Below are positions 31,060-41,844 of a stretch of DNA of 64,000 nt, in pieces. Under the pieces are notes generated by a model. That model did not search any database, was not told the origin of the DNA, and saw only the letters and a list, made by a program, of their open reading frames with translations. The stretch comes from an uncultured Lachnospiraceae bacterium (lineage in GTDB: Bacteria; Bacillota; Clostridia; Lachnospirales; Lachnospiraceae). The position numbers and the translations under genes were made by a program. Each line of letters begins with the position of its first letter. The first letter of the stretch is position 1. The stretch is from contig CANRMF010000004.1 of the NCBI GenBank assembly GCA_947631665.1, positions 1 to 64,000 of the forward strand, written 5' to 3'.

Positions 31060-31722
31060 TTACACCTTTTTAACAATATCATTTTTGCCCTTAAAAATAC
31101 TCATTTCAGGGACAACGCCTCGTACGCTCGAAAGCGGATAAATGTTTGTATGTCTTCCAATCACCGTACCCGGATTTAATACGGAATTACAGCCGACCTC
31201 GACATAATCTCCCAGCATTGCGCCAAATTTTTTCAAGCCGGTTTCAATCCGGTTTTCACCGTCTTTTACCACAACCGGCGTTTTGTCGGACTTTACATTC
31301 GAGGTGATGGAGCCTGCGCCCATATGCGCGTGCGTACCCAGAATACTGTCCCCGACATAATTATAATGCGGTACCTGCACAGTGTTGAACAGTACGACAT
31401 TTTTTAATTCCGTAGAATTTCCCACCACGCAGTTTTTTCCGACAATGACGTTGCCGCGGATAAACGCTCTCGGACGTACCTCCGTTCCCGCATCAATAAT
31501 CAGCGGGCCGTTTAATGAAGCTGTTTCTGCCACCGTCACAGAGCGGTGTATCCATATATTTTCCGTCGGGTGGTCGAACTCATCGGCTGGCAGGGTGCTG
31601 CCGAGTTTTAAAATAAACCCTCCTATTTCCGATAAGACCTCCCAAGGGTATGTTCTGCCCGCAAACAGGTCTGCCGCGATTGTTTCCTTTAAGTCATATA
31701 AATCTTTAATCTGATAACCCAT
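31060..31722 (-). CDS. Left-handed beta-helix sugar-nucleotide (acyl/uridylyl)transferase-like protein
   Basis: Hexapeptide-repeat pattern (GPLIIDAGTEVRPRAFIRGNVIVGKNCVVGNSTELKN...VEVGCNSVLNPGTVIG); no N-terminal nucleotidyltransferase domain. Confidence 0.8.
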   Translation of the reverse strand: MGYQIKDLYDLKETIAADLFAGRTYPWEVLSEIGGFILKLGSTLPADEFDHPTENIWIHRSVTVAETASLNGPLIIDAGTEVRPRAFIRGNVIVGKNCVVGNSTELKNVVLFNTVQVPHYNYVGDSILGTHAHMGAGSITSNVKSDKTPVVVKDGENRIETGLKKFGAMLGDYVEVGCNSVLNPGTVIGRHTNIYPLSSVRGVVPEMSIFKGKNDIVKKV

Positions 31723-31791
31723 AATTCTTTCTCCCATAGATAGAGGTGAAATGTATCCGTAATCCGCGCTACACTTCACCTCCGTTATTTT

Positions 31792-33612
31792 TTATTCTAC
31801 TGTAACTGATTTTGCCAGATTTCTCGGTTTGTCTACATTCAGCCCTTTCAGAACGGTCGTATAATATGCCACAAGCTGCAGTGGAATTACCGTAAGCATC
31901 GGCATCAGCACGTCCTCAAGCGCCGGCACCTCGATAATCTCGTCCATAATGCCTTCACTGAACTCCGTTCCCTCTTTACATACGGTAATGGTAAACGCGC
32001 CTCTTGATTTTACTTCAACAATGTTGCTGACCATTTTTTCCATCAAATCGCTCTGTGTGGCGACGCTGATGACAGGCATTCCGTCCTCCACCAGAGAAAT
32101 CGTGCCATGCTTTAACTCTCCCGCCGCATAAGATTCCGAATGAATATAGGAAATCTCTTTGAGTTTGAGAGAGCCCTCCATGCTGAGCGCATAGTCGAGA
32201 CCCCTTCCGATATATAAAAGGCTCTGGGCAGTGACAAGTTTGGAAGCAACGTATTTACACCGCTTTTCACACGCCATTGTCTGCTCGATTTTCTCCGGAA
32301 TATCCGCCAACGCTGCGGTCAGTCTTTTACATTCCGCTTCATCAATATGTCCCTTTGCATACGCCATCTCAAACGCCAGCAGATACATAATGGACATCTG
32401 TACCGAAAATGCTTTGGTAGACGCAACGGAAATTTCCGGCCCCGCATGGGTGTAAAGCACCATATCCGCTTCTCTGGCAATGGAAGAACCCTTGACATTG
32501 ACTACCGCAAGCACTTTTGCTCCCCGCTCGTGCGCCAGATGCAGCGCCGCTTTTGTATCTGCGGTTTCTCCGGACTGTGAAATCACAATAACTAAATCGT
32601 CTTTTTCAATAATCGGATTGCGGTACCGGAACTCTGAGGCAATATCGACAGTCACCTCTGTTCTCGCAAGCCGCTCAATCACATATTTTCCTACCGTCCC
32701 CGCATACATTGCCGTACCGCACGCCACAATAAACAGCTTCCGGTAATTTTTCAAAGTATCGACGGTCAGTCCGCACTCGGACAAATCCGGCATTCCGTTG
32801 ACAATGCGCGGCGCAATCGTCGTCTTAACCGCATTCGGCTGCTCGTGGATTTCCTTCAGCATGAAATGCTCATATCCGCCTTTTTCAGCGGCGTCCATAT
32901 CAAGATTTGACTCCTGCACTTCTTTCTGGATTTCCTGACGGTGAATGTCGCAGAACTCAACGCGGTCTGCCTTGATGGTCGCAATCTCATTTTCCTCTAA
33001 CAGATAATACTTTCTCGTATACTGCAGAATGGCCGGCACATCGGAAGCAATGAAATTTTCATTTTCCCCGACACCGATAATAAGCGGGCTGTCCTTTCTG
33101 ACAGAGAAAATACAGTCCGGATAATCCTTAAAAATAATACCGAGCGCATAAGCGCCTCTGACGTCTGCCAACGTCTTTATGATGGCGTCAACCGGATCTC
33201 CATGATAATAGTAATCCAAAAGTTTTGCGACCGTTTCCGTATCGGTCTCGCTCTCAAACGTATATCCCTTCCGGATCAGAAATTTTTTAATATCTTTATA
33301 ATTTTCAATAATCCCATTGTGGACAATGGAAACTCTCTTACTGCCATGCGGGTGGGAGTTAATATCGGAAGGCTCCCCATGGGTAGCCCATCTCGTATGT
33401 CCGATGCCGCAATGTCCCTCCGGCCGATGGTTTTCCTCTAATTTCTTTCTGAGATTTTTCAGTTCGCCCTTTGATTTTTCAACGGCAATCTTTCCGTTTT
33501 CAAAAACCGCAATACCGGCGGAATCATATCCCCTGTATTCCAGTTTTGTCAGCGCGTTCAGCAAAACCTCCGTACAATCTCTGTCTCCTGCATATCCGAC
33601 AATACCACACAT
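31792..33612 (-). CDS. glmS: Glutamine--fructose-6-phosphate aminotransferase
   Basis: MCGIVGYAG; GHTRWATHG; SQSGETADT; KPRNLAKSVTVE C-terminus. Confidence 0.98.
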   Translation of the reverse strand: MCGIVGYAGDRDCTEVLLNALTKLEYRGYDSAGIAVFENGKIAVEKSKGELKNLRKKLEENHRPEGHCGIGHTRWATHGEPSDINSHPHGSKRVSIVHNGIIENYKDIKKFLIRKGYTFESETDTETVAKLLDYYYHGDPVDAIIKTLADVRGAYALGIIFKDYPDCIFSVRKDSPLIIGVGENENFIASDVPAILQYTRKYYLLEENEIATIKADRVEFCDIHRQEIQKEVQESNLDMDAAEKGGYEHFMLKEIHEQPNAVKTTIAPRIVNGMPDLSECGLTVDTLKNYRKLFIVACGTAMYAGTVGKYVIERLARTEVTVDIASEFRYRNPIIEKDDLVIVISQSGETADTKAALHLAHERGAKVLAVVNVKGSSIAREADMVLYTHAGPEISVASTKAFSVQMSIMYLLAFEMAYAKGHIDEAECKRLTAALADIPEKIEQTMACEKRCKYVASKLVTAQSLLYIGRGLDYALSMEGSLKLKEISYIHSESYAAGELKHGTISLVEDGMPVISVATQSDLMEKMVSNIVEVKSRGAFTITVCKEGTEFSEGIMDEIIEVPALEDVLMPMLTVIPLQLVAYYTTVLKGLNVDKPRNLAKSVTVE

Positions 33613-35681
33613 TACTTTTTAGCCCTCCTGTAAAATTGTGCTACATAATTATAATATCGGGACATCTGCCCCGCATTATTCAGATTGATTACATTTCTAA
33701 ATCTTCCGATAATAAATTCGTCAAGTTTTTGCATATACTCCTCGGAAGACAATTCGCCCTCCGCTACTTTCGTCAGTCCCATTTCCCAACTGGCGGTGAG
33801 TTCGGGATTGAGCAGCGACTTAATCGAGCCATGTACGACGCCGAAAATCATCTCTCCGAGCTGCGTCGGGGTAATGACCTGCGTTTTTTTGTTTAAGGCG
33901 AGATATTTGATGTTGGTCAGTTTTTTGATAATCTCCGCTCTCGTCGCGCTGGTTCCGATACCGGAGCCCTTAATCTGCGCGCGCAAATCCTCGTCTTCGA
34001 TGAGCTGTCCCGCGTTTTCCATCGCTAAAATCAGGGAGCCTGACGTATACCGTTTTGGCGGCGTCGTTTCCCCTTCTTTGATATAAAGTCTGCTGACTAT
34101 AATTTTATCACCTTTCCCTATTTTATTCAATAAAGCAAAAAATTCTTCATCAGGTTCCGGATTTTTTGTTCCGCCATCATCAGCAGTCTGGTTTAAGTCT
34201 TCCTTTCCGGCGTCGCCGGTTGCGGCGGCTGTCTTCTGTTTTGGCACGCCCGTAATTTCGAGGTAGCCTTTTTGGACGAGAATTTTGAATGACGCGCCAA
34301 ACTGTTCGGTCGTCGTCCTGTCCTCAAAAACTGCCGGCATAACGCCTGTGAAAGTCGCTTTTTTATAAATTGCCGGCGGATAAAAGACGCTTAAAAATCT
34401 GCGCACAATCAGCATATAAACCTTTTGATTAACCGGTTTTTGTTTTCCAAGACCGGAAAGTCCCTGACCGGTCGGAATAATGGCGTAATGGTCTGTAATT
34501 TTCTTGTCGTCGACATATTTGGTCTTTTCGATACCGCGATAACTTCCGCTCTGCAGAATATTTTCCGCAAAAGACGCGCATGGCGCATAAGCCTTTAATC
34601 CCGCAATGTTTTTTCTGATTTCCTTTGCTACGGCGCCGGACAATACTCTGGCGTCGGTTCTCGGATAGGTAATCAGTTTGCTCTCGTAAAGCTGCTGGGC
34701 GGCATTTAACGTCTCGTCAGGACTGATTTTAAACATCTTCGAGCAGTCGTTCTGCAATTCTGCAAGATTATATAAAAGCGGCGGCTGTTTTTTCTCATCT
34801 TTCATGCTGATAGATTTGACCGTCATTGTAAGCGGACTGTTTTTCTCCAATGCGTCAATCAGAGCGGTTGCGGTCGTTTTTTCCTGAAAGCCGTTTTCCC
34901 GATAAAGCAGGGGCGATTCAAAAAATTTTGAGCCTTTGACCGCTTTCCACTCGGTATCAATACTCCTTTGGCCGATGTCTGCCTGCGCCAGCACGCGGTA
35001 AAACGGGGTTTTGACAAAACTTCTGATTTCCCGCTCGCGGTTACAAATCATGCCGAGCACACAGGTCATAACGCGTCCGACGTTGATGGATTTCCAGCCG
35101 TCCTTTAAATAATTTTGAATGGAATTGCCATATTTGAGCGTCAGAAGTCTTGAAAAATTGATGCCCATCAGATAGTCTTCTTTTGCCCGCAGATACGCCG
35201 CGTCGGAAAGCGCGTCATACTCGCTTAAATCTTTGGCTTCGCGAATTCCCCTGAGAATTTCCTCCTCCGTCTGGGAGTCAATCCAGACTCTTTTCTGCGT
35301 TTTCCCTTTTACGCCCGCCTCCTGCGCCACGAGCCGGTAGATATATTCGCCTTCCCTTCCTGAGTCGGTGCAGACATAAATGGTATCGACGTCGTCGCGC
35401 GTCAGGATTTTTTTGACAATCTCAAACTGCTTTTTCACGCCCGGAATAATTTCATACTTCCACTCCTGCGGAATAAACGGCAAATCCCTGAGGTTCCACT
35501 TTTTATATTTTTCGTCATATGCTTCCGGATAACTCATCGTCACCAGATGCCCGACGCACCATGTAACAATCGCCTGTCCGTCCTCCATATAACCGTCTTT
35601 TCTTGTTGTTTTCAGTTTTAATGCTTTTGCAAACTCCGCCGCCACACTCGGCTTTTCTGCAATAAATACGGATTTTCCCAT
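33612..35681 (-). CDS. topB: DNA topoisomerase III
   Basis: VFIAEKPSVA; CTDSGREGEYIYRL; LITYPRTDARVLS; TAPDE-like GIGTSATRAEII; stop overlaps glmS start (TAATG). Confidence 0.93.
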   Translation of the reverse strand: MGKSVFIAEKPSVAAEFAKALKLKTTRKDGYMEDGQAIVTWCVGHLVTMSYPEAYDEKYKKWNLRDLPFIPQEWKYEIIPGVKKQFEIVKKILTRDDVDTIYVCTDSGREGEYIYRLVAQEAGVKGKTQKRVWIDSQTEEEILRGIREAKDLSEYDALSDAAYLRAKEDYLMGINFSRLLTLKYGNSIQNYLKDGWKSINVGRVMTCVLGMICNREREIRSFVKTPFYRVLAQADIGQRSIDTEWKAVKGSKFFESPLLYRENGFQEKTTATALIDALEKNSPLTMTVKSISMKDEKKQPPLLYNLAELQNDCSKMFKISPDETLNAAQQLYESKLITYPRTDARVLSGAVAKEIRKNIAGLKAYAPCASFAENILQSGSYRGIEKTKYVDDKKITDHYAIIPTGQGLSGLGKQKPVNQKVYMLIVRRFLSVFYPPAIYKKATFTGVMPAVFEDRTTTEQFGASFKILVQKGYLEITGVPKQKTAAATGDAGKEDLNQTADDGGTKNPEPDEEFFALLNKIGKGDKIIVSRLYIKEGETTPPKRYTSGSLILAMENAGQLIEDEDLRAQIKGSGIGTSATRAEIIKKLTNIKYLALNKKTQVITPTQLGEMIFGVVHGSIKSLLNPELTASWEMGLTKVAEGELSSEEYMQKLDEFIIGRFRNVINLNNAGQMSRYYNYVAQFYRRAKK

Positions 35682-35695
35682 GAATACTCCTATCG

Positions 35696-36268
35696 TCAGT
35701 TAATTTCATCTAAGGTCATATGATAAGCCGGAAGAAAATGCTCGATAAAATAATCGAGTTCCTCCATATTCATATCCTTCACATACTGATACAGGGTTTT
35801 TTCTGCTTTGGAAAAATCTTCATTGCCCATCTTCCGTTCCTCAACACATTTGATATAAGCGGAAAGTTTGTCTGCCGCCTTGACATAACGCCACGCCGTA
35901 CCCTCGTCCTCCAGCAGGATCTTTTCATATTCCGGCCGCATCTCCTCCGGAAGTTCCCGAAGCAGTTGATTTGCCGCAGTATGCTCCACTTTTTTGTAAG
36001 CGTCGCGGATTTCCGGCGCATAGTACTTAATCGGCGTCGGCAGATCGCCCGTAATAATTTCGGTCGTATCGTGCATAATCCCAAGCATTGCAATATGTTC
36101 AGCGTTCAGATTTTTCCCGAAGTATGTATTTCCAATCACCGCCAGCGCATGGGCGATTACCGCCACGTCAAGGCTGTGCTCTGCAATATTCTCCGTAATC
36201 GTGTTTCTCATCAGTCCCCAGCGGTTAATATACCTCATGCGGGCAAGCATACCAAAAAAATTGTTCAT
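35696..36268 (-). CDS. yfbR: YfbR-like 5'-deoxynucleotidase (HD domain)
   Basis: RWGLMRNTITENIAEHSLDVAVIAHAL; MLGIMHDTTEIITGDLPTPIKYY. Confidence 0.9.
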   Translation of the reverse strand: MNNFFGMLARMRYINRWGLMRNTITENIAEHSLDVAVIAHALAVIGNTYFGKNLNAEHIAMLGIMHDTTEIITGDLPTPIKYYAPEIRDAYKKVEHTAANQLLRELPEEMRPEYEKILLEDEGTAWRYVKAADKLSAYIKCVEERKMGNEDFSKAEKTLYQYVKDMNMEELDYFIEHFLPAYHMTLDEIN

Positions 36269-36353
36269 TCGTTTTCTCCCATAAATAACAATGTAAATTG
36301 AAAGTCCATCATAACTTTTTTATTATATCAAAGATATGGAAATCCGACCACAA

Positions 36354-36382
36354 AAAAAGAGTAGATTTTTCTACTCTTTTTT
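36354..36382 (-). terminator. Intrinsic terminator downstream of thrC
   Basis: AAAAGAGTAGAAAAATCTACTCTTTTTTTG on minus strand. Confidence 0.75.
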
Positions 36383-36444
36383 GTACCTTTCAGATACGCC
36401 GGTTTTTCATTCCGCTTTCAAATGAAATCAATCCCGCCGCCCTG

Positions 36445-37935
36445 CTATATTGATAAAAATTTCTTTACGATTGCCTCCATCTCGTCAACCCTGACCAGAT
36501 TATTGTGACGGATTTCAGCATTTCTGATTTCCTCAATCGCATTCGGAACTTTGATATTCCCGATTTTGGAGAGCTCGTCAACCAATTCAAAATCGCTGAG
36601 CTTGTCATATTTCGGATCGATGGCATTCATGACGCTTCTCGTAAACTTAAACGGACTTGCCGTTGAAGCAATCACCGTTACTGTGTCGTCGCCTGTTTCA
36701 TCTGTATATTTTTTGTACGCGCAGGCTGCTACCGCCGTATGGGTATCCATGACATAACCTGTTTTTTCATAGGTTTCCCGGATCATCTGCGCAGTTTCTT
36801 CTTCCGTCGCATAATTTCCATAGAAGTCACTGAGGCGGTCTTTCATTTCGTCTGTAACCGCATACTTTCCGTCCGTTGCAAGACGCGTCATCAGTTCATG
36901 ATTTTTTTCTGCATTATCGCCGGCAATTCTGTAAATCAGTCGTTCCAGATTGCTGGAAATCAGAATGTCCATAGACGGCGACGTCGTGAGAATAAATTCC
37001 CTGTTTTTATCATATTCTCCCGTCTGAAAGAAATCGAACAATACTTTATTTTCATTGGAAGCACAAATCAGCTTATCCACCGGAAGTCCCATATTTTTTG
37101 CGTAATATGCAGCCAGAATATTTCCAAAGTTTCCGGTCGGCACAACCACATTCATCTTTTGATTTTGGGCAAGTTTTCCCTCTGCATATAATTTTGCATA
37201 GGCGTATACATAATAAGCCACCTGCGGTATCAGTCTGCCGATGTTGATGGAGTTGGCAGATGAAAACTGAAATCCTTTTTCTGCAAGTTCTTCCGCCAGT
37301 TTTTTATTTCCAAAAATTTTCTTTACGCCGCTCTGCGCCTGATCGAAATTGCCCTCGATGGCTACCACATAAGTGTTATCGCCTTTCTGCGTGACCATCT
37401 GTTTTTCCTGAATCGGACTTACGCCGCCATGCGGGTAAAAGACGATAATTCTCGTACCCTTCACGTCTGCAAATCCCGCCATCGCCGCTTTTCCGGTATC
37501 GCCGGAGGTCGCAGTCAGGATTACAATTTCATTTTTTACATTATTTTTCTTTGCCGACGTCGTCAGAAGGTGCGGCAGAATAGACAATGCCATATCCTTA
37601 AAGGCAATCGTCTTTCCATGAAATAATTCGAGATAATACGCGCCGTCCACTTCTGCAAGCGGAGCGATTTCCGGCGTGTCAAACTTTTCATCATACGCCT
37701 GAGCAATGCAGTTTTTTAATTCTTCCTCCGTAAAGTCCGTAAAGTATAACTTCATCACCTCATATGCCACCTGCTGATACGTCATTTTGGATAACGCTTC
37801 AACAGATACGTCAAGCTCAGGAATTTCTGTCGGAACAAACAGGCCGCCGTCGTCTGCCAATCCTTTTAAAATGGCTTCTGACGCCTTTAAATACCCGCCT
37901 TCGCTTCTTGTGCTCTTATAAAGTATTTCTTTCAT
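36445..37935 (-). CDS. thrC: Threonine synthase
   Basis: YKSTRSEGGYLKASEAILKGLADDGGLFVP; FHGKTIAFKDMALSILPHLL; TATSGDTGKAA. Confidence 0.96.
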   Translation of the reverse strand: MKEILYKSTRSEGGYLKASEAILKGLADDGGLFVPTEIPELDVSVEALSKMTYQQVAYEVMKLYFTDFTEEELKNCIAQAYDEKFDTPEIAPLAEVDGAYYLELFHGKTIAFKDMALSILPHLLTTSAKKNNVKNEIVILTATSGDTGKAAMAGFADVKGTRIIVFYPHGGVSPIQEKQMVTQKGDNTYVVAIEGNFDQAQSGVKKIFGNKKLAEELAEKGFQFSSANSINIGRLIPQVAYYVYAYAKLYAEGKLAQNQKMNVVVPTGNFGNILAAYYAKNMGLPVDKLICASNENKVLFDFFQTGEYDKNREFILTTSPSMDILISSNLERLIYRIAGDNAEKNHELMTRLATDGKYAVTDEMKDRLSDFYGNYATEEETAQMIRETYEKTGYVMDTHTAVAACAYKKYTDETGDDTVTVIASTASPFKFTRSVMNAIDPKYDKLSDFELVDELSKIGNIKVPNAIEEIRNAEIRHNNLVRVDEMEAIVKKFLSI

Positions 37936-37976
37936 AATGCTCTCCTCATCTCTTTTTATGCTATGCTTAAAACATT

Positions 37977-38465
37977 TTATTTTTTGTTGTTAATGTAGTT
38001 TATTAAACCGCCATTACTGATAATATTCTGCATAAATTCCGGAAATGCCTGCCCCTGAAATTCCGTTCCTTTTGTTTTATTGTAAATCTTACCGCTGTCA
38101 AAATCCACTTCGATCCGGTCGCCTTCTTCTATCCCTTTTGCGGCCTCCGGACATTCAATAATCGGCAGTCCGATATTGATTGCGTTCCGGTAAAAAATCC
38201 GCGCAAACGTTTCTGCAATAACGCAACTGACGCCGGCAGCCTTAATCGCAATCGGGGCGTGTTCCCTTGAAGAACCGCAGCCGAAGTTTTTATCTGCGAC
38301 AATGATATCGCCCTCCGATACCTTCCGGACAAATTCTTTATCAATATCTTCCATGCAGTGTTTTGCAAGTTCTGACGGATCCGGCACATTCAGATATCTG
38401 GCAGGGATAATCACGTCAGTATCCACATTGCTTCCAAACTTAAATACTCTACCTTCTGCTTTCAT
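37977..38465 (-). CDS. leuD: 3-isopropylmalate dehydratase small subunit
   Basis: [33 protein letters not shown]. Confidence 0.95.
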   Translation of the reverse strand: MKAEGRVFKFGSNVDTDVIIPARYLNVPDPSELAKHCMEDIDKEFVRKVSEGDIIVADKNFGCGSSREHAPIAIKAAGVSCVIAETFARIFYRNAINIGLPIIECPEAAKGIEEGDRIEVDFDSGKIYNKTKGTEFQGQAFPEFMQNIISNGGLINYINNKK

Positions 38466-38474
38466 TTCTGCCTC

Positions 38475-39740
38475 CTATAATCCTAATTCTTCCGGCCCTG
38501 AGATCTTTCCGGTAACAGCGCTTGCCGCCGCAACTGCGGGACTTGCCAGATAAACCTCAGACTCAGGATCTCCCATACGGCCGACAAAGTTTCTGTTTGT
38601 GGTGGCAATGGCTCTCTCCCCTTTTGCGAGAATGCCCATATGCCCGCCGAGACATGGCCCGCAGGTCGGCGTACTGACTGCGCAGCCCGCCTTTACAAAG
38701 GTCGTCATAATGCCTTCCTCAATACATTTTAAGTAAATATCCTGCGTTGCCGGAAATACAATACAGCGCACGCCCTTATGTACTTCCCTGCCCTTCAGGA
38801 TTTCCGCCGCAATCCGCATGTCCTCAAGACGTCCGTTCGTGCAGGAGCCAATCACTACCTGATCAATTTTTACTTCTCCGACTTCATCAATCGTCTTTGT
38901 GTTTTCCGGCAGATGCGGAAATGCCACCGTCGGTTTTAACGTGCTTAAATCAATCGTGTATTCCTCATCATATTCGGCGTCCCCGTCCGCCTCGTAAACG
39001 GTAAATTCTTTTACGGAATGTTCTTTCATGTATTCTCTGGTCAAATCGTCTACCATGAAAATTCCATTTTTTCCGCCCGCTTCAATCGCCATGTTGGTCA
39101 TCGCAAACCGGTCGTCCATAGAAAGATAACGGATTCCGTCTCCGACAAATTCCATAGAGCGGTACAGCGCTCCGTCAACGCCAATCATACCGATAATGTG
39201 GAGAATAACGTCCTTGCCGCTAACCCACTTTGCCGGTTTCCCCGTCAGGTTGAACTTTATCGCGGACGGCACCTTAAACCACGCTTTTCCTGTCGCCATG
39301 CCCGCAGCCATATCCGTACTGCCCACGCCGGTGGAAAATGCTCCCAGCGCGCCATAAGTACAGGTATGGGAGTCTGCGCCGATGACAACGTCTCCCGCTA
39401 CTACAAGTCCTTTTTCCGGAAGCAGGGCATGTTCGATGCCAACCCTTCCTGTCTCAAAATAATTTGTAATATCATTTTCTTCTGCAAAATCTTTGACACA
39501 CTTGTAAAGTTCTGCGGATTTAATATCTTTATTCGGGGTAAAATGATCCGGAACCAATGCAATCTTATCCTTACAGAATACGCAGTCCACATTCATTTTT
39601 TTCATTTCACCAATCGCTACCGGCGCAGTGACGTCGTTTCCTAACACCAAATCAAGATCAGCCTCGATAAGCTGTCCCGCCTTGACTTCGGAAAGGCCTG
39701 CATGGGCAGCAAGAATTTTCTGTGTCATTGTCATTCCCAT
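38475..39740 (-). CDS. leuC: 3-isopropylmalate dehydratase large subunit
   Basis: [60 protein letters not shown]. Confidence 0.95.
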   Translation of the reverse strand: MGMTMTQKILAAHAGLSEVKAGQLIEADLDLVLGNDVTAPVAIGEMKKMNVDCVFCKDKIALVPDHFTPNKDIKSAELYKCVKDFAEENDITNYFETGRVGIEHALLPEKGLVVAGDVVIGADSHTCTYGALGAFSTGVGSTDMAAGMATGKAWFKVPSAIKFNLTGKPAKWVSGKDVILHIIGMIGVDGALYRSMEFVGDGIRYLSMDDRFAMTNMAIEAGGKNGIFMVDDLTREYMKEHSVKEFTVYEADGDAEYDEEYTIDLSTLKPTVAFPHLPENTKTIDEVGEVKIDQVVIGSCTNGRLEDMRIAAEILKGREVHKGVRCIVFPATQDIYLKCIEEGIMTTFVKAGCAVSTPTCGPCLGGHMGILAKGERAIATTNRNFVGRMGDPESEVYLASPAVAAASAVTGKISGPEELGL

Positions 39741-39895
39741 GATGATTTCCTCCTAATCCTTGTCTTTCCATCAGAATTTTCTGAATAATATCCATATTAT
39801 TTTAAAGCAAAACCCGATAATCGTCAATGGTCAATGCTTTTTCCTTCGCTTTTCAACATAATGCCTTTTTCCCATGCTTTGAAAGGAAGTATAAA

Positions 39896-39927
39896 AAAGA
39901 TACCCCTTCTCTCAAAAGGGTATCTTT
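39896..39927 (-). terminator. Intrinsic terminator downstream of the RsgI-like anti-sigma gene
   Basis: AAAGATACCCTTTTGAGAGAAGGGGTATCTTTTTTAT on minus strand. Confidence 0.85.
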
Positions 39928-39991
39928 CACATACGGTAACGCTATACCGTAAAAATATTTGAGACTTTTATCTCCGTATTCCTGCGGTTGT

Positions 39992-41014
39992 TCAAAAATT
40001 GCTGCGGTTTACAGGATTTTGCGGCGCCGTTTCCGGAATAGTCGTTTCGGGACTATCCGTAATCAATTCTGACTCCTCCACCGTCTCTCCGAAATCTTCT
40101 GAGACTGTTTCCCCTGTGTTTTCCTCCGTTGTTTCATCAAGCATACCGCTTTCCATTTCCATTGTGGTTTCTTCACCTTCCAAATCCTCAGTGAAAATCT
40201 CTCCTTCTTCATAATCGTCGGAGTCTAAGGTGCCGCTGTCTTCCGCTTCCTGCACCAGAGAGGAAATTTCTTCTTTACACAGATTTTCCACCTTGCTTTT
40301 TTTCTTCTCTGCCAGTTTGATGCAAAGAGCGGCTTTTCCTACAGAAATTTTGTTCTTCTCAGCTACTTTCTGCACTTTCTTTGTGATAACGCATTTCTGG
40401 TACAAAGTCTTGCAGGATACCTTCTGCTCTTTCTTGATTTTATCCGTAACCTTTTTGACTTCTTTTGTTTTCCCCTGAATGTTTTTTTCATTTTTTGAAG
40501 CGACAGACACAAGCATTGCATGGTTTGACTTCTTAAAATACTTTTGCTTCAACTGATGTATAATCTGCGTAAGCGCTTTGTCGTAAGACGTATTTTCTGA
40601 AATTTTCCTGTTTACGGAAGCGACAATTTTCTTTGCGTCCTTATTGATATTTTTAATCCGGACTACATTCCCGTCTTCATTGACGTCAATACAGATACTT
40701 GGATTTACGTCAATAAAAATGGAATATGCGACCTGTTGCTTCATTTTATGAGCAGAACCGCCGCCAAAATTGTTTGAGATCTGAAGGAATGAAACAATCA
40801 GCACTACAACAGCGAGAACTGCCGCAACTGCAGACGCCCATACATACGGGTGGAATTTCATTTTTTCCTTAAAAAGAGGGCCCTGCTCCCCGTATAATTC
40901 TTCTTCACTTTTGATCGGAACTCTTGGCTCTGCGAGAATTTTCTGCAAAATATCAGGAGCCACTTCTGACAGTTCTTGATCTAATTTCTGTTTCATATCT
41001 TTTTCCTGCATCAT
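39992..41014 (-). CDS. RsgI-type transmembrane anti-sigma factor
   Basis: N-terminal cytosolic region, single TM (VWASAVAAVLAVVVLIVSFL), RsgI-like AYSIFIDVNPSICIDVNEDGNVVRIKNINKDAKKIV; acidic Ser/Thr-rich C-terminal tail. Confidence 0.82.
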   Translation of the reverse strand: MMQEKDMKQKLDQELSEVAPDILQKILAEPRVPIKSEEELYGEQGPLFKEKMKFHPYVWASAVAAVLAVVVLIVSFLQISNNFGGGSAHKMKQQVAYSIFIDVNPSICIDVNEDGNVVRIKNINKDAKKIVASVNRKISENTSYDKALTQIIHQLKQKYFKKSNHAMLVSVASKNEKNIQGKTKEVKKVTDKIKKEQKVSCKTLYQKCVITKKVQKVAEKNKISVGKAALCIKLAEKKKSKVENLCKEEISSLVQEAEDSGTLDSDDYEEGEIFTEDLEGEETTMEMESGMLDETTEENTGETVSEDFGETVEESELITDSPETTIPETAPQNPVNRSNF

Positions 41015-41021
41015 GACCTCC

Positions 41022-41579
41022 TTATTCCTCTAAATGCTTTTTCATTTTCTTCAGGCTTCGATTGTATTTTGTAATGACGGTATTCTGCGAAAGACCGGTC
41101 AGTTCGGCGATTTCCCGATGTTTTAGTCCGTCTACCATATGTAAGATAAAAATAGTGCGCTCCTGCCGGCTCAGGACGGATAATGCCGTCTTCAGAATAA
41201 CCTTATTTTCTATGCTGTCGGCGACTTCCTCCTTTGGCGTCCCCGCCACATAATTTTCCATCTCCGCCAAATCAACGGTTTTTGTCCTATTATTTTTTCG
41301 GACAAAATCAAGAAACTGATTTTTTGCTATCGCGCAGATCCATGTCATCGGCGTCCCCTGCTTTTGATAGAGATGCGCTCCGTTCCTGATTTTGATATAA
41401 GTATTCTGCAACAAATCTTCTGCGTCTTCCTTATTCTTTGTCAATGAAAGTAAAAATCCATATATTTTTTGATATGTGGCGTAGTACAGCTCGGTAAAAG
41501 CATCATCGTCGCCCTGCGCAATCCGCTCAAATATTTCTTCATTGATTTCCTGATTTTCCGGGTTTGTTTTCATATCCAT
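41022..41579 (-). CDS. ECF-type RNA polymerase sigma factor
   Basis: Region 2 DDAFTELYYATYQKIYGFLLSLTKNKEDAEDLLQNTYIKI; region 4 LSRQERTIFILHMVDGLKHREIAELTGLSQNTVITKYNRSLKKMKK. Confidence 0.92.
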   Translation of the reverse strand: MDMKTNPENQEINEEIFERIAQGDDDAFTELYYATYQKIYGFLLSLTKNKEDAEDLLQNTYIKIRNGAHLYQKQGTPMTWICAIAKNQFLDFVRKNNRTKTVDLAEMENYVAGTPKEEVADSIENKVILKTALSVLSRQERTIFILHMVDGLKHREIAELTGLSQNTVITKYNRSLKKMKKHLEE

Positions 41580-41779
41580 TTCCTATCTTCAATGTTTTCT
41601 TCTGTAATACTATATTAAATAGCCCAAAAAATCAAATAGATTTTTCATACTCCACCCTCAGGAAATCCCATATTCTGTTTTTCTGTCTACTCAACCTGTA
41701 TGCTAAAATGATTTTTTCATTTCAACAATATAAACGTTTTGTTTCTTTAAAATATTTCACGAATTTAAAAAATTTTAAA

Positions 41780-41820
41780 AAAAGAGGTTTTAAGAAAAAA
41801 ATTTTTCCCAAAACCTCTTT
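41780..41820 (-). terminator. Intrinsic terminator downstream of aspS
   Basis: AAAGAGGTTTT...AAAACCTCTTT hairpin. Confidence 0.75.
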
Positions 41821-41844
41821 TTTTCTGCCGTTATTTTTAACGAA

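Noticed and set aside
31792-33700. Possible glmS ribozyme upstream of glmS
   Set aside because: The glmS start overlaps the topB stop (TAATG), so there is no leader region to hold a ribozyme.
39741-39990. Possible Leu T-box upstream of leuC
   Set aside because: No T-box core (GGTGGNACCGCG) or specifier-like region; only the terminator of the adjacent anti-sigma gene.
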